From Microvirga pakistanensis (GTDB lineage Bacteria; Pseudomonadota; Alphaproteobacteria; Rhizobiales; Beijerinckiaceae): a stretch of DNA of 64,000 bases. The first letter of the stretch is position 1. The number at the start of each line of letters is the position of its first letter. Below the pieces are notes generated by a model. It did no database searches. It had not been told where the DNA came from and saw nothing but the letters and a program-made list of their open reading frames with translations. A program made the translations under genes and the position numbers. Positions 1-9,362 of this stretch are shown here, one piece after another. The stretch is taken from assembly GCF_004458765.1 (NCBI RefSeq), contig NZ_SPJX01000156.1:1-64000 (forward strand), read 5' to 3'.

Positions 1-129
1 TTCAGGATCATCCAGCAGAACCTTGAGGACATGGCCGGGGGAGAGCTGCGGGTGTCCTTCCCGCATGGCCAGATTTTGCGCGGCCTGGACGAAACCCCGG
101 GCGCGCTCGGTATATTTCTCGAAATTCAT
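1..129 (-). CDS. clpB: ClpB disaggregase, N-terminal 43 residues (runs off window)
   Basis: The minus strand reads an open frame from an ATG at 127-129 to the window edge. The 43 residues begin MNFEKYTERARGF and continue with SPGHVLKVLLDDPE, the start of the Clp N domain of alphaproteobacterial ClpB, the AAA+ chaperone that pulls proteins out of aggregates together with DnaK. A Shine-Dalgarno GGAGGTAC lies 3-10 bases upstream of the ATG. Only the first helices of the N domain are present, so ClpB is inferred from that segment and from the stress-gene company; a ClpA/ClpC/ClpK-like relative is less likely. It would be the left-hand member of the proteostasis island. Confidence 0.75.
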   Translation of the reverse strand, partial: MNFEKYTERARGFVQAAQNLAMREGHPQLSPGHVLKVLLDDPE

Positions 130-369
130 CTGTACCTCCATCAGACCTTACGCCCTCTTAGAGGCGCGCTTGAACCGAGGAAGATGTCCTTTTGCCGATC
201 GGGCCAACGAAGGACGCTGGCGCTCGAAGGAGCCGCCAGCGCCCACGATCTGGTCTTGGCGCTGATTTTTTGCAAGACCAGTTCGACCCTTTGAAGCGCC
301 GGCGACTTGGTCGAGCGGGCTACAAGGGCTCTGCCGGCACCAACCTCCGCTCCGATGGCGCCAGAAGCG

Positions 370-636
370 TCAGGCGCTCCCCGCCTCCAGGCGCTTCATG
401 TCCCGGATCTGCCCGGACAGCTCTGGCGCCCCGGCTTGGTCCGTGATCCGCGCCGCCTCCTCAAGCGCTTCGTTCCATACGGCACTGACCTCGGTGTTGC
501 CGCGGAGGAGGCTTGCGATATCGACCGGACCGGTGCGCACCGGCACCCAAGCTGGAGGATCGCTGGCCGGGAACGATTCAAGGCTCGCTTCCTCAACCGC
601 ATCGCGGATCTCACGTTCAGGATCGTTGACAGGCAT
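370..636 (-). CDS. Small hypothetical protein with SFPASDPPAW motif
   Basis: An 88-residue acidic soluble protein with no signal or membrane segment. Near the N terminus it carries EEASLESFPASDPPAW, a segment I recognise from many small uncharacterised proteins of Rhizobiales and other Proteobacteria; no function is known to me. GAGGAG sits about 8 bases before the ATG. It is transcribed in the same direction as the clpB fragment, 240 bases upstream of it, and divergently from the hsp20-lon genes. The 240 bases between it and clpB contain no gene I can see; CTTG-type hexamers there could be heat-shock promoter parts, but no convincing -10 box was found. Confidence 0.6.
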   Translation of the reverse strand: MPVNDPEREIRDAVEEASLESFPASDPPAWVPVRTGPVDIASLLRGNTEVSAVWNEALEEAARITDQAGAPELSGQIRDMKRLEAGSA

Positions 637-916
637 GGTCGTCTCCTCTCATTGAGTCGGCGCCGCCGAAGGTCACGGCCTTTGACGCGCGGGCATGGGC
701 CGCCTTGGGGTTGTGGGTCCGACTGCGCCGGCCAGTGGAAGGAAAGCCGCTTCCGGCATACGCCGCTGCGCTTGATGTGGTCAGGCGACGTGACCGATCA
801 AGAAACAACAGGGACTTGTGCGCATTGTAAGAGGCCACCCGCAGACCGGGATGTCTGCGGCATGTCTTGAAAACAGTCAGGCTTACCAACACCTAGCCGT
901 TCGGTGGAGGCGCATG

Positions 917-1318
917 ATGCGTGATCCGGCAAACTGGATGCTCTCGGAAGCAATCGACGCCCTGGCGCGGGCCGAGCGGATGCACCGGCAGCTATTCCAG
1001 CTCCAACGCCCGCAGGCCCGGGCGCCGGCGTGGGAGCCTCCTCTCGATATGATCGAAACCGAGCGGGAGGTCCTCATCCTGATCGCCCTGCCAGGTGTTG
1101 AGCCCGACCAGGTCGAGGCTGGCATCCAGGAAGGAGCCTTGCGGGTGGCTGGGCGGCGCGTCCTGCCGCCGGAACTGCGTACCGCCCGGATCCACCGCCT
1201 CGAACTGCCGCAAGGCCAATTCGAACGACGCATTCCGCTGCCACCCGGGCGCTACAGCGCTGTACGGCGCTTCGCGCGCAACGGCTGTCTCGTTTTCAGC
1301 CTCGAGAAGGAAATCTAG
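917..1318 (+). CDS. Small heat-shock protein, Hsp20/alpha-crystallin family (divergent)
   Basis: A 133-residue ATP-independent holdase of the Hsp20 family. The alpha-crystallin domain spans about residues 37-133: an acidic METER-like strand, LPGVEPDQVEAGIQEGALRV, then RRIPLPPGRY and a final NGCLVFSLEKE strand. There is almost no C-terminal tail, and the usual I-x-I/V motif that links oligomers is missing, so it may form small oligomers or act on other Hsp20s. Start chosen at ATG 917, six bases after GGTGGAGG; ATG 914 is possible but too close to the Shine-Dalgarno. It ends 10 bases before lon and probably shares its transcript. It is much less like the other Hsp20s of the window than they are to one another. 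Confidence 0.8.
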   Translation: MRDPANWMLSEAIDALARAERMHRQLFQLQRPQARAPAWEPPLDMIETEREVLILIALPGVEPDQVEAGIQEGALRVAGRRVLPPELRTARIHRLELPQGQFERRIPLPPGRYSAVRRFARNGCLVFSLEKEI

Positions 1319-1328
1319 GGGTTGCGCC

Positions 1329-3758
1329 ATGATCCTGTTCGGACTCGCCAACGGTCCAAACCAGCCGAACAACCATTCACCGGAGTCTCAGGAGGAGTTC
1401 ACCCCGGTTCCGCTGCCGCCGGACGCGACCATCATCGTACCGGTGCGCAATACCGTGCTGTTTCCGGGCATGATCGCGCCGATCGTGATCGGGCGGCCGG
1501 CTTCGATCGCCGCCGCCCAGCAGGCTGTGCGGGAGGAGCGCCCCATTGGCATCCTGATGCAGCGCGACGCCCATATCGCGGAACCCGGCCCCGCCGACAT
1601 GCATGGCGTTGGGACGCTCGCCAACATCGTCCGCTACATGACGGCTCCGGACGGAACGCACCATATCATCTGCCAGGGCGTCCAGCGGATCCGCATCCTG
1701 GACTTCGTGAACGACAAGCCGTTCCTAGCAGCGCGTGTGCTCCACCTGCCGGAGCCCGAAGCCCAGGGTCCCGAGATCGAAGCCCGCTTCCTTCATCTGC
1801 AGAGCCAGGCGATCGAGGCCCTGCAGCTCCTCCCGCAGGCTCCGCAGGAGCTGGTCGCGGCCGTGCAGGGGGCGACTTCGCCGGCTCAGCTCGCCGACCT
1901 TGCGGCGACCTACATGGACATCAAGCCCGAGGAGAAGCAGGAGATCCTGGAGACGCTCGACCTCCTGCCCCGGATGGACAAGGTGTCCCGCCTGCTGGCC
2001 CAGCGGATCGAGGTCCTGCGCCTGACGCACGAGATCGGCCGACAGACCAAGGCTGCCTTGGACGAGCGCCAGCGCGAGGCGGTTCTGCGCGAGCAGATGG
2101 CGGCGATCCAGCGCCAGCTCGGTGAAGGCGACGGGCGCGCTCAGGAGGTCCAGGAGCTCACGGAGAAGATCGCCAAGGCCAACATGCCGCCGGAGGTCGA
2201 GGAGCAGGCCCGTAAGGAACTTCGCCGCTATGAGCGCATGCCCGAGGGAGCCACCGAGGCGGCGATGATCCGGACCTACCTCGACTGGCTCGTCGAGCTG
2301 CCCTGGGATCTGCCCGAGGAGAAGCCCATCGATATCGCACAGGCCCGCCGCATCTTGGACGAGGACCACTTCGGGCTGGAAAAGATCAAGCAGCGCATCA
2401 TCGAGTACCTTGCCGTGCGCAAGCTCGCGCCGAACGGCAAGGCCCCGATCCTGTGCTTTGCCGGCCCGCCCGGCGTCGGCAAGACCTCGCTCGGACAGTC
2501 GATCGCCCGCGCCATGGGGCGTCCCTTCGTGCGGGTCAGCCTCGGCGGCGTGCACGACGAGGCCGAGATCCGCGGCCACCGGCGGACCTATGTGGGTGCC
2601 CTGCCCGGCAACATCATCCAGGCGATCAAGAAAGCCGGCGCCCGCGACTGCGTGATGATGCTCGACGAGATCGACAAGATGGGCCGCGGCATCCAGGGCG
2701 ACCCCTCGGCCGCCATGCTGGAGGTGCTCGATCCGGAGCAGAACGCCACGTTCCGCGACAACTACCTGGGCGTTCCCTTCGACCTCTCCCGCGTGGTGTT
2801 CATCGCCACCGCCAACATGCTCGACACCATCCCCGGCCCATTACGCGACCGGATGGAGATCATCACGCTCGCCGGCTACACCGAGGACGAGAAGCTGCAG
2901 ATCGCCCAGCGCTATCTGGTCCGGCGCCAGCTGGAGGCGAACGGGCTCAAGCCCGAGCAGGCCGAGATCAGCGACGAGGCCCTGCGCCGGATCATCCGGG
3001 ATTACACCCGCGAAGCCGGCGTCCGGAACCTGGAGCGCGAGATCGGCCGGGCGCTGCGGCACGCCGCCGTGCGGATTGCCGAGGGCAGCACGGAGCATGT
3101 GGCCATCGATGCCGACGATCTTGCGGCGATCCTAGGTCCGGCGCGGTTCGAAGACGAGGTGGCCATGCGCACCAGCGTGCCGGGCGTGGCCACCGGCCTG
3201 GCCTGGACGCCCGTGGGCGGCGACATCCTGTTCATCGAGGCCAGCCGGGCGCCGGGCAAGGGCGGGCTGATCCTCACCGGGCAGCTCGGCGATGTCATGC
3301 GCGAGAGCGCCCAGGCGGCCTTGAGCTTGGTCAAAGCCAAGGCCGGCGCGCTCGGCATCGCCCCTGAGATGTTCGAGAAGAACGACATTCACGTCCACGT
3401 TCCGGCCGGAGCCACACCGAAGGACGGTCCGAGCGCCGGCGTGGCGATGTTCACGGCTCTCGTCTCGCTCCTTTCCGACCGGACGGTTCGAAGTGACACG
3501 GCCATGACGGGCGAGATCAGCCTGAGAGGGCTCGTGCTGCCCGTAGGCGGGATCAAGGAGAAGGTCACGGCGGCCGCACGGGCGGGCCTCACCCGCGTGA
3601 TGCTGCCGGCCCGCAACCGCCGGGATTTCGAGGACATCCCAGAGGAAGCGCGCTCGCGGCTCGAGTTCGTGTGGCTGGAGCGGGTCGACGATGCACTGGC
3701 GGCCGCCCTGGAAGGCGAGCCGGCGCGGACGTCCGAGAGCGGCACGCAAGCCGCGTGA
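1329..3758 (+). CDS. lon: Lon protease, second (island) copy
   Basis: An 809-residue ATP-dependent serine protease of the LonA type. It has an N-terminal substrate-binding LAN domain (about 30-225), a coiled-coil linker, an AAA+ module with Walker [10 protein letters not shown] near 379-387 and Walker [11 protein letters not shown], and a protease domain with catalytic Ser702 in PKDGPSAG and Lys743 in GGIKEK. All catalytic residues are intact and length is normal. The start at 1329 follows AGGGG by 7 bases and lies just after the hsp20 stop. A second complete Lon, in the standard clpP-clpX-lon-HU setting, lies at 48236-50662, so this is the accessory paralogue, coupled to a chaperone and followed by marC and thioredoxin genes. 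Likely role: removal of unfolded proteins under stress. Confidence 0.95.
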   Translation: MILFGLANGPNQPNNHSPESQEEFTPVPLPPDATIIVPVRNTVLFPGMIAPIVIGRPASIAAAQQAVREERPIGILMQRDAHIAEPGPADMHGVGTLANIVRYMTAPDGTHHIICQGVQRIRILDFVNDKPFLAARVLHLPEPEAQGPEIEARFLHLQSQAIEALQLLPQAPQELVAAVQGATSPAQLADLAATYMDIKPEEKQEILETLDLLPRMDKVSRLLAQRIEVLRLTHEIGRQTKAALDERQREAVLREQMAAIQRQLGEGDGRAQEVQELTEKIAKANMPPEVEEQARKELRRYERMPEGATEAAMIRTYLDWLVELPWDLPEEKPIDIAQARRILDEDHFGLEKIKQRIIEYLAVRKLAPNGKAPILCFAGPPGVGKTSLGQSIARAMGRPFVRVSLGGVHDEAEIRGHRRTYVGALPGNIIQAIKKAGARDCVMMLDEIDKMGRGIQGDPSAAMLEVLDPEQNATFRDNYLGVPFDLSRVVFIATANMLDTIPGPLRDRMEIITLAGYTEDEKLQIAQRYLVRRQLEANGLKPEQAEISDEALRRIIRDYTREAGVRNLEREIGRALRHAAVRIAEGSTEHVAIDADDLAAILGPARFEDEVAMRTSVPGVATGLAWTPVGGDILFIEASRAPGKGGLILTGQLGDVMRESAQAALSLVKAKAGALGIAPEMFEKNDIHVHVPAGATPKDGPSAGVAMFTALVSLLSDRTVRSDTAMTGEISLRGLVLPVGGIKEKVTAAARAGLTRVMLPARNRRDFEDIPEEARSRLEFVWLERVDDALAAALEGEPARTSESGTQAA

Positions 3759-3777
3759 CAGGTGCCCCGTTCGACCG

Positions 3778-4416
3778 ATGCTGGAGACCGCCGTATCCGC
3801 GTTCGTGCTCCTGTTCGTTACGATCGGCCCCGTCGAGACGGCTGCCGTGTTTGGAGTGCTCACCGCTGGCATCCACCGTCCCGAGCGGCGGCGGCTGGCA
3901 TGGCAGGCGGTCGTGGTCGCCGGGCTGGTGCTGCTGCTCTTCGCGCTCTTAGGAAACCGGCTGCTCGACTTCCTGCACGTCTCCCTGGCCGCCTTCCGCA
4001 TCGCCGGCGGGGTTCTGCTCCTGCTTCTCGCCATTGATCTCGTGTTCGCGCATCCGACCGGACTGTCGTCGATCACGGCGAGCGAGGAACATGAAGCCCA
4101 ACGGCCCGGCGACATCGCCGTGTTCCCGCTCGCCATCCCGCTGATCGCCGGACCGGGCAGCATGACCGCCATTGTCCTCCTGATGGGGCAGGCCGGGACG
4201 GAGCTAGCGCAGGCTACAGTCCTGGCCATGCTGGCGGCGTGCCTTGGAGCCACCTATCTGGCGCTCATCCTTGTGGATCCGCTCGGACGCCTGCTCGGCG
4301 TGACGGGCACCAACGTCGTCGCGCGCGTTTCAGGGGTGTTGTTGGCGGCCGTCGCGGTGCAGTTCGTCCTTGACGGCCTTAGGGAGGCGGACCTGTTCGG
4401 GCCTGCGTCTCCCTAG
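3778..4416 (+). CDS. MarC family inner-membrane protein
   Basis: A 212-residue polytopic membrane protein of the MarC/UPF0056 family with about six hydrophobic segments and the family signature FPLAIPLIAGPGSMTA near residues 115-130. No transport substrate is established for the family; the name comes from the E. coli mar locus, where a direct role in drug resistance was not upheld. Start at ATG 3778, 19 bases after the lon stop, without a strong Shine-Dalgarno, which suggests translational coupling to lon. A second, more conventional MarC lies at 31677-32315; the two share the signature but diverge elsewhere. Confidence 0.85.
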   Translation: MLETAVSAFVLLFVTIGPVETAAVFGVLTAGIHRPERRRLAWQAVVVAGLVLLLFALLGNRLLDFLHVSLAAFRIAGGVLLLLLAIDLVFAHPTGLSSITASEEHEAQRPGDIAVFPLAIPLIAGPGSMTAIVLLMGQAGTELAQATVLAMLAACLGATYLALILVDPLGRLLGVTGTNVVARVSGVLLAAVAVQFVLDGLREADLFGPASP

Positions 4417-4552
4417 GAGGCTTCCTGTGCGCTCCTGGAAGGGCCGAGCGACTTGCGGCGCAGGCGAGGCGCCATCGCCGGCGAGGTGCCTGCACCATGC
4501 CAAGGCCGCACCTACATTGCCGGGTGCGTGAACATCAGCTGGAGATTGCACG

Positions 4553-4993
4553 ATGTCCGACACGTTCCACATCGTCTGTCCTGCCTGTGACAGGACCAAT
4601 CGGCTCCCCCGCGCGAAGCCAGGTCAGATGGCCAAGTGCGGCCAGTGCGGTGCGAGCCTCTTTCCCGGCAAGCCGATCGAACTCGGCGGCGAGCGGTTCA
4701 AGCGCCACGTCGCCCGCAACGACATTCCCGTCATGGTGGACTTCTGGGCGCCGTGGTGCGGGCCCTGCCGCGCCATGGCGCCCGTCTTCGAGCAAGCCGC
4801 TCGGGAGTTCGAGCCCGCCGCCCGCTTCGTCAAGGTCAACGTCGACGCGGACCCCGGTCTCGCATCAGAGCTCGGGATCCAAGGAATTCCTGCACTGTTC
4901 GTGTTCAGGAACGGACAGGTGGTATCACGGCAGGCCGGCATGATGGATCCGACTGCCCTTCGCCGCTGGATCGCAGAGGCGAGCAGACACTAA
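4553..4993 (+). CDS. trxC: Thioredoxin 2-type (zinc-ribbon thioredoxin)
   Basis: A 146-residue cytoplasmic disulfide reductase. The N terminus carries two CxxC pairs (Cys9/Cys12 and Cys29/Cys32), the zinc ribbon of thioredoxin 2 (TrxC), followed by a thioredoxin fold with the active site WCGPC at 68-72 and the cis-proline segment GIQGIPAL. In E. coli TrxC is oxidative-stress induced, and its zinc centre senses oxidation. GGAG lies 8 bases before the ATG. It follows marC by 136 bases and precedes groES, which fits a redox arm of the stress island; thioredoxin is also a member of the known transmissible stress-tolerance locus. Confidence 0.9.
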   Translation: MSDTFHIVCPACDRTNRLPRAKPGQMAKCGQCGASLFPGKPIELGGERFKRHVARNDIPVMVDFWAPWCGPCRAMAPVFEQAAREFEPAARFVKVNVDADPGLASELGIQGIPALFVFRNGQVVSRQAGMMDPTALRRWIAEASRH

Positions 4994-5154
4994 GGGCCCG
5001 TACCCTAGACGAGCTTCCGACCGCCGGGTGGAGGGCCTTGGCTGTCGTTGGAGACGGGGCTTCACCACGCGCGATTGTCGGGCCAGATTTTTTCTCGATT
5101 TGAGCCGTTGCGGCCCCTTGTCCGCAACAGGAGCTTTACTACGTCGATAACAAT

Positions 5155-5181
5155 CTGGCACTTGTGCATCAAGAGTGCCAA
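5155..5181 (+). promoter_or_regulatory. CIRCE operator (HrcA site) upstream of groES
   Basis: The inverted repeat CTGGCACTT - nine bases - GAGTGCCAA lies 43 bases upstream of the groES start. It matches the CIRCE consensus (TTAGCACTC-N9-GAGTGCTAA) in arm length and spacer, with the core GGCACT/AGTGCC conserved. CIRCE binds the repressor HrcA, which loses activity when GroEL is busy with unfolded proteins. A CTTG box at 5117-5120 with CTACGTC at 5139-5145 could be a sigma-32 promoter just upstream, which would give dual control as known for alphaproteobacterial groESL operons. Confidence 0.8.
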
Positions 5182-5224
5182 GCTTAGCAGTTCAGCGTGA
5201 AGCGCACGACAGGAGGGTCGTTCC

Positions 5225-5512
5225 ATGAAGTTCCGTCCCTTGCACGACCGGATCGTCGTCCGCCGGATTGAGCCGGAGGAGCGCACGGCCGGTGGCATCA
5301 TCATCCCCGACACTGCCAAGGAGAAGCCGCAGCAGGGCGAGGTCATCGCCGTCGGCCCGGGCGCCCGCGATGAGAGCGGCAAGGTCCAGCCCCTCGACGT
5401 GAAGGCCGGCGACCGCGTGCTGTTCGGCAAGTGGTCCGGCACCGAGGTGCGTGTTGGCGGCGAGGATCTCCTCATCATGAAGGAGTCCGACATCATGGGC
5501 ATCCTGGAGTAG
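5225..5512 (+). CDS. groES: Co-chaperonin GroES
   Basis: A 95-residue lid of the GroEL folding chamber. It opens with the canonical [14 protein letters not shown], has the mobile loop [17 protein letters not shown] that docks on GroEL, and ends [19 protein letters not shown] (here [15 protein letters not shown]). Length is standard. GGAGGG precedes the ATG by 6 bases. It is followed 57 bases later by groEL, forming the usual bicistronic operon, with a CIRCE operator in front. Confidence 0.97.
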   Translation: MKFRPLHDRIVVRRIEPEERTAGGIIIPDTAKEKPQQGEVIAVGPGARDESGKVQPLDVKAGDRVLFGKWSGTEVRVGGEDLLIMKESDIMGILE

Positions 5513-7207
<1,695 letters not shown>

Positions 7208-7229
7208 GCGGGCGCGAGGTGGCACGATC

Positions 7230-7255
7230 GATGTCCAGGATCAAACCTGGACATC
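7230..7255 (+). terminator. Hairpin after groEL
   Basis: A perfect 10-bp stem (GATGTCCAGG / CCTGGACATC) with a 6-base loop begins 23 bases after the groEL stop. No long T run follows, so it may act as a weak terminator or as a 3' stabilising stem. Confidence 0.6.
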
Positions 7256-7341
7256 TTCCCGTCGCTCACGCGTGCGGACGAGACGGAAGCGATCTCCCGA
7301 TGTCAGCCTGTTTGGTGGAGGGCTCGAGAGGAGGTTGTTCG

Positions 7342-7656
7342 ATGCGCATCGAGCGTGACATTTGCGGCGACTACGTGCTGGATCCCGATGAGCTCGCCAC
7401 GAAGCTTTATCTATCCGCCGACGAACTGCGCCGGCGCATGAAGCTGGGTCTCGTGACCAGTCTGGTCGAGGCGGGCCACGGTGACGATGCAGGATTGCAC
7501 CGGCTGACGGCCCGTTGCGGCGGAGCAGTCTGGCGTGCAATCGTCGACGCGCGAGGCTGCGTCGTCCAAGAGGAAACGGGGGAGCAGGCGGTCGGTTGGA
7601 AGCGCGAGCGGCAATCCGCTCTGGCACCGCAGAAGCCCCGCCAGCCGGGATCTTGA
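7342..7656 (+). CDS. Small hypothetical protein, possibly DUF6522 family
   Basis: A 104-residue soluble protein. It begins with a short beta region (MRIERDICGDYVLD), then helices LATKLYLSADELRRRMKLG, a GDDAGLHRLTARCGGAVWRAIVD segment and a charged tail. This layout resembles the DUF6522 proteins common in Rhizobiales, which have no known function; the assignment is from memory and uncertain. Start ATG 7342 follows GAGGAGG; longer in-frame starts back to 7219 lack one. It lies 134 bases after groEL, in the same direction. Confidence 0.6.
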   Translation: MRIERDICGDYVLDPDELATKLYLSADELRRRMKLGLVTSLVEAGHGDDAGLHRLTARCGGAVWRAIVDARGCVVQEETGEQAVGWKRERQSALAPQKPRQPGS

Positions 7657-7720
7657 TCTCATGGCGTCGCTGCCCTGGGATAGGGTTCGCGCGCACCTGC
7701 CGACAGTGCTCATAACAAAG

Positions 7721-7745
7721 CCCAGAGCGTTGCACTCTGGGCTTC
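7721..7745 (+). terminator. Hairpin in the 7657-8007 intergenic stretch
   Basis: AGCCCAGAG and CTCTGGGCT form a 9-bp stem around a 7-base loop, 65 bases downstream of the preceding gene. A second inverted repeat, CTGCAGGC ... GCCTGCAG at 7965-8000, lies just past the end of the minus-strand gene at 8008. The rest of the 350-base stretch shows no gene I can support, so it looks like a transcription end zone between convergent genes. Confidence 0.5.
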
Positions 7746-8007
7746 GGGCACTCAATCGGGAGAGCCCGGTTCGTGCCACGTAGACCCCGGTACAGATCTG
7801 CTAAGGAAAACGTCCTGGGGGACCAGTGCCACCCGAGCGGACCTCGCACCAATCCGGAAGCCTACGTAAAAGCAACAAAGATCCCCCTCGGTTGGTTCCG
7901 GAGAACCCAATGCAGACGATTGTCGCTGTGTGCAGAAACGCGTTTCGGCGCCTTATGACAGTTCCTGCAGGCTGGGAGCCCAACGGCACCCGGCCTGCAG
8001 ATTGCAT

Positions 8008-8238
8008 TCACACCAGCCCAATCTGCTGATGGGGTTGGCGGACCAGAGCCGTCTCCGTTTGCGGCGGGAAATACGGCACGAGTTCGATCTCGTCCGGGCG
8101 CACCGGCGCCGCGTGGAGATGGGAGAGAAGCTCGGCTCCTTTGCGGAGCAGGGCGTTGCGGTCGCCGATATCCGGAAGAATAAGCCCGGAGACATCGTCG
8201 GCGCCGCGCAGCTTGACGAAGAAGTATCCGGTCGTCAT
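8008..8238 (-). CDS. Small hypothetical protein
   Basis: A 76-residue protein beginning MTTGYFFVKLRGADD, with the phrase GLILPDIGDRNALLRKGAELL and a proline-rich end. The opening FFVKLRG and LPDI segments faintly recall the short DUF6894 proteins of Rhizobiales (Y-F-x-L ... LPD), but their usual motif is incomplete. AGAAGG lies about 9 bases upstream of the ATG. It is probably co-transcribed with the gene at 8273-8515, 34 bases upstream of it. Function unknown. Confidence 0.5.
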   Translation of the reverse strand: MTTGYFFVKLRGADDVSGLILPDIGDRNALLRKGAELLSHLHAAPVRPDEIELVPYFPPQTETALVRQPHQQIGLV

Positions 8239-8272
8239 GGCAGAAACCTTCTTGCTGATCGAAAACCGATCC

Positions 8273-8515
8273 TCAGAGCCTTGGAACTACGGGCATGTCC
8301 TCGTCATCAGCTTGAAGCATCTCGACCAAGCGTGCGATGCGCCCTGCGGGGATGGGCCTGCCCGCGTTCAGCATGGCTTCGTCGTTCTCAAGCCACGCCC
8401 GAGCCTCGGCCAGTTCGGCCCGGCTTGCTCCCATGGTGAGGATGTCGGTCACCACCCGGTCGTCCGAGCGCCCGGTGAGCGCCATCACCTCGTCTCGCGT
8501 CAGCCTCTCGGTCAT
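8273..8515 (-). CDS. Small hypothetical helical protein
   Basis: An 80-residue, largely helical acidic protein: MTERLTRDEVMALTGRSDD, VVTDILTMGASRAELAEARAWLEND and a C-terminal IARLVEMLQ helix. The DD-x-V-x-x-I-L-x-x-G-A-(5)-L-x-E-A-x-x-W-L pattern recurs in uncharacterised short proteins of Rhizobiales. The start at 8515 follows AGGAG by 8 bases; the longer frame to 8575 lacks a ribosome site and overlaps the promoter region of the divergent hsp20. No function is known to me. Confidence 0.6.
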   Translation of the reverse strand: MTERLTRDEVMALTGRSDDRVVTDILTMGASRAELAEARAWLENDEAMLNAGRPIPAGRIARLVEMLQADDEDMPVVPRL

Positions 8516-8638
8516 GTGCGATCTCCTGTGTGACGGGAACCGGCTTCGATGTGGGATCAGCGCGCCCATCATCAAGACCCACCCGATCGGCTCCGGAAAC
8601 GACGGCTGTCAATTTGCGCCACGGTCGTCGTGGCGGCT

Positions 8639-8667
8639 CTTGACAAGCCGGAGGGGCGTTCCTACCT
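8639..8667 (+). promoter_or_regulatory. Sigma-32 (RpoH)-type promoter for hsp20
   Basis: CTTGACA begins at 8639 and CCTACCT lies at 8661-8667, with 18 bases between CTTG and the -10 box. This fits the alphaproteobacterial heat-shock consensus (CTTG, 17-18 bases, CYTATNT). An equivalent pair stands before the paralogous hsp20 on the other strand (17142-17171), which supports the call. Confidence 0.65.
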
Positions 8668-8673
8668 CGATGA

Positions 8674-8762
8674 TTGCCGAGGCTTTTCAAAAGCTTGGCA
8701 CCTCGGGCGCCGGCGGGTGTCCGGCGCTCTTATGGTTACGTTGCTCAATGGAGGATGTAGCT
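8674..8762 (+). promoter_or_regulatory. ROSE-type RNA thermometer in the hsp20 leader
   Basis: The 5' leader of the hsp20 at 8763 ends with GTTGCTCAATGGAGGATGTAGCT before the ATG when read in two pieces: the anti-Shine-Dalgarno TTGCTC (8741-8746) and the ribosome site GGAGGAT (8750-8756). The UUGCU-loop-GGAGG hairpin, with a GC-rich stem before it (GCGCCGGCGG.. ..CCGGCGC), is the defining part of ROSE elements, which mask the ribosome site at low temperature in rhizobial small heat-shock genes. The same leader, about 80 percent identical over roughly 75 bases, precedes the hsp20 at 17048-16587, while unrelated parts of the island are not conserved. Confidence 0.8.
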
Positions 8763-9266
8763 ATGAGAACAACTTTCGATCTCTCTCCCCTTTTCCGCTC
8801 GACGGTCGGCTTTGATCGACTGATCGATATGCTCGATCAGGTCAGCCGGGTTGAGCCGATGACCAACTGGCCGCCCTACAACATCGAGAAGGCGGGCGAT
8901 GACCAGTATCGCATCACCATGGCGGTCGCCGGCTTCTCGCCCGACGAGATCGAGCTTGTTCAGCAGGAAAACACGTTGTTCGTGAATGGCCAGAAGCATC
9001 CTGAGCCCGAGGGCGTGCAGGTTCTCCACCGCGGCATCGCCACCCGCGCCTTCAAGCAGACCTTCAATCTGGCTGACCACGTGAAGGTCACGGGGGCTGC
9101 CCTCGAGAACGGCCTGCTGACGATCGAGCTGAAGCGCGAGGTTCCCGAGGAGCTCAAGCCGCGCCGGATCGAAATTGCCTCCGGTATCGGCACGAAAGCG
9201 CTCGCTCAGGACAACCAGCCTCAGCAGATCGAGCACGAACCGCAAAAGAAGAGCAAAGCCGCGTAG
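8763..9266 (+). CDS. Small heat-shock protein Hsp20 (class A, IbpA-like)
   Basis: A 167-residue holdase. It starts MRTTFDLSPLFRSTVGFDRL, the IbpA/HspA N-terminal pattern, then an alpha-crystallin domain (about 38-137) with YRITMAVAGFSPDEIE and HRGIATRAFKQTF, and the anchoring I-x-I motif (IEI) at about 141-143. A lysine- and glutamine-rich tail of about 20 residues follows. Start ATG 8763 lies 8 bases after GGAGG within the ROSE hairpin. It is a close paralogue of the Hsp20 at 16587-17048. It leads a same-strand run of eight genes (hsp20, hsp20, motif protein, NDUFS4-fusion, omega-like, SPW, secreted protein, ftsH). Confidence 0.95.
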   Translation: MRTTFDLSPLFRSTVGFDRLIDMLDQVSRVEPMTNWPPYNIEKAGDDQYRITMAVAGFSPDEIELVQQENTLFVNGQKHPEPEGVQVLHRGIATRAFKQTFNLADHVKVTGAALENGLLTIELKREVPEELKPRRIEIASGIGTKALAQDNQPQQIEHEPQKKSKAA

Positions 9267-9362
9267 GCAGACGCGCTTGTTTCGAGCGCGATGGTGCCGG
9301 GTGAACAGCCCGGCTCCAGATGTTCGCGCCTGCCCGCAGCAAACTGACAACAGGAGGAGATG

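Noticed and set aside
1725..2579. Minus-strand frame inside the island lon
   Set aside because: Leucine/arginine/histidine-rich antisense shadow of lon.
7910..8029. Plus-strand 39-codon frame after GGAG (MQTIVAVCRNAF...)
   Set aside because: It has a fair ribosome site but overlaps the end of the opposite gene and an inverted repeat; no other support.
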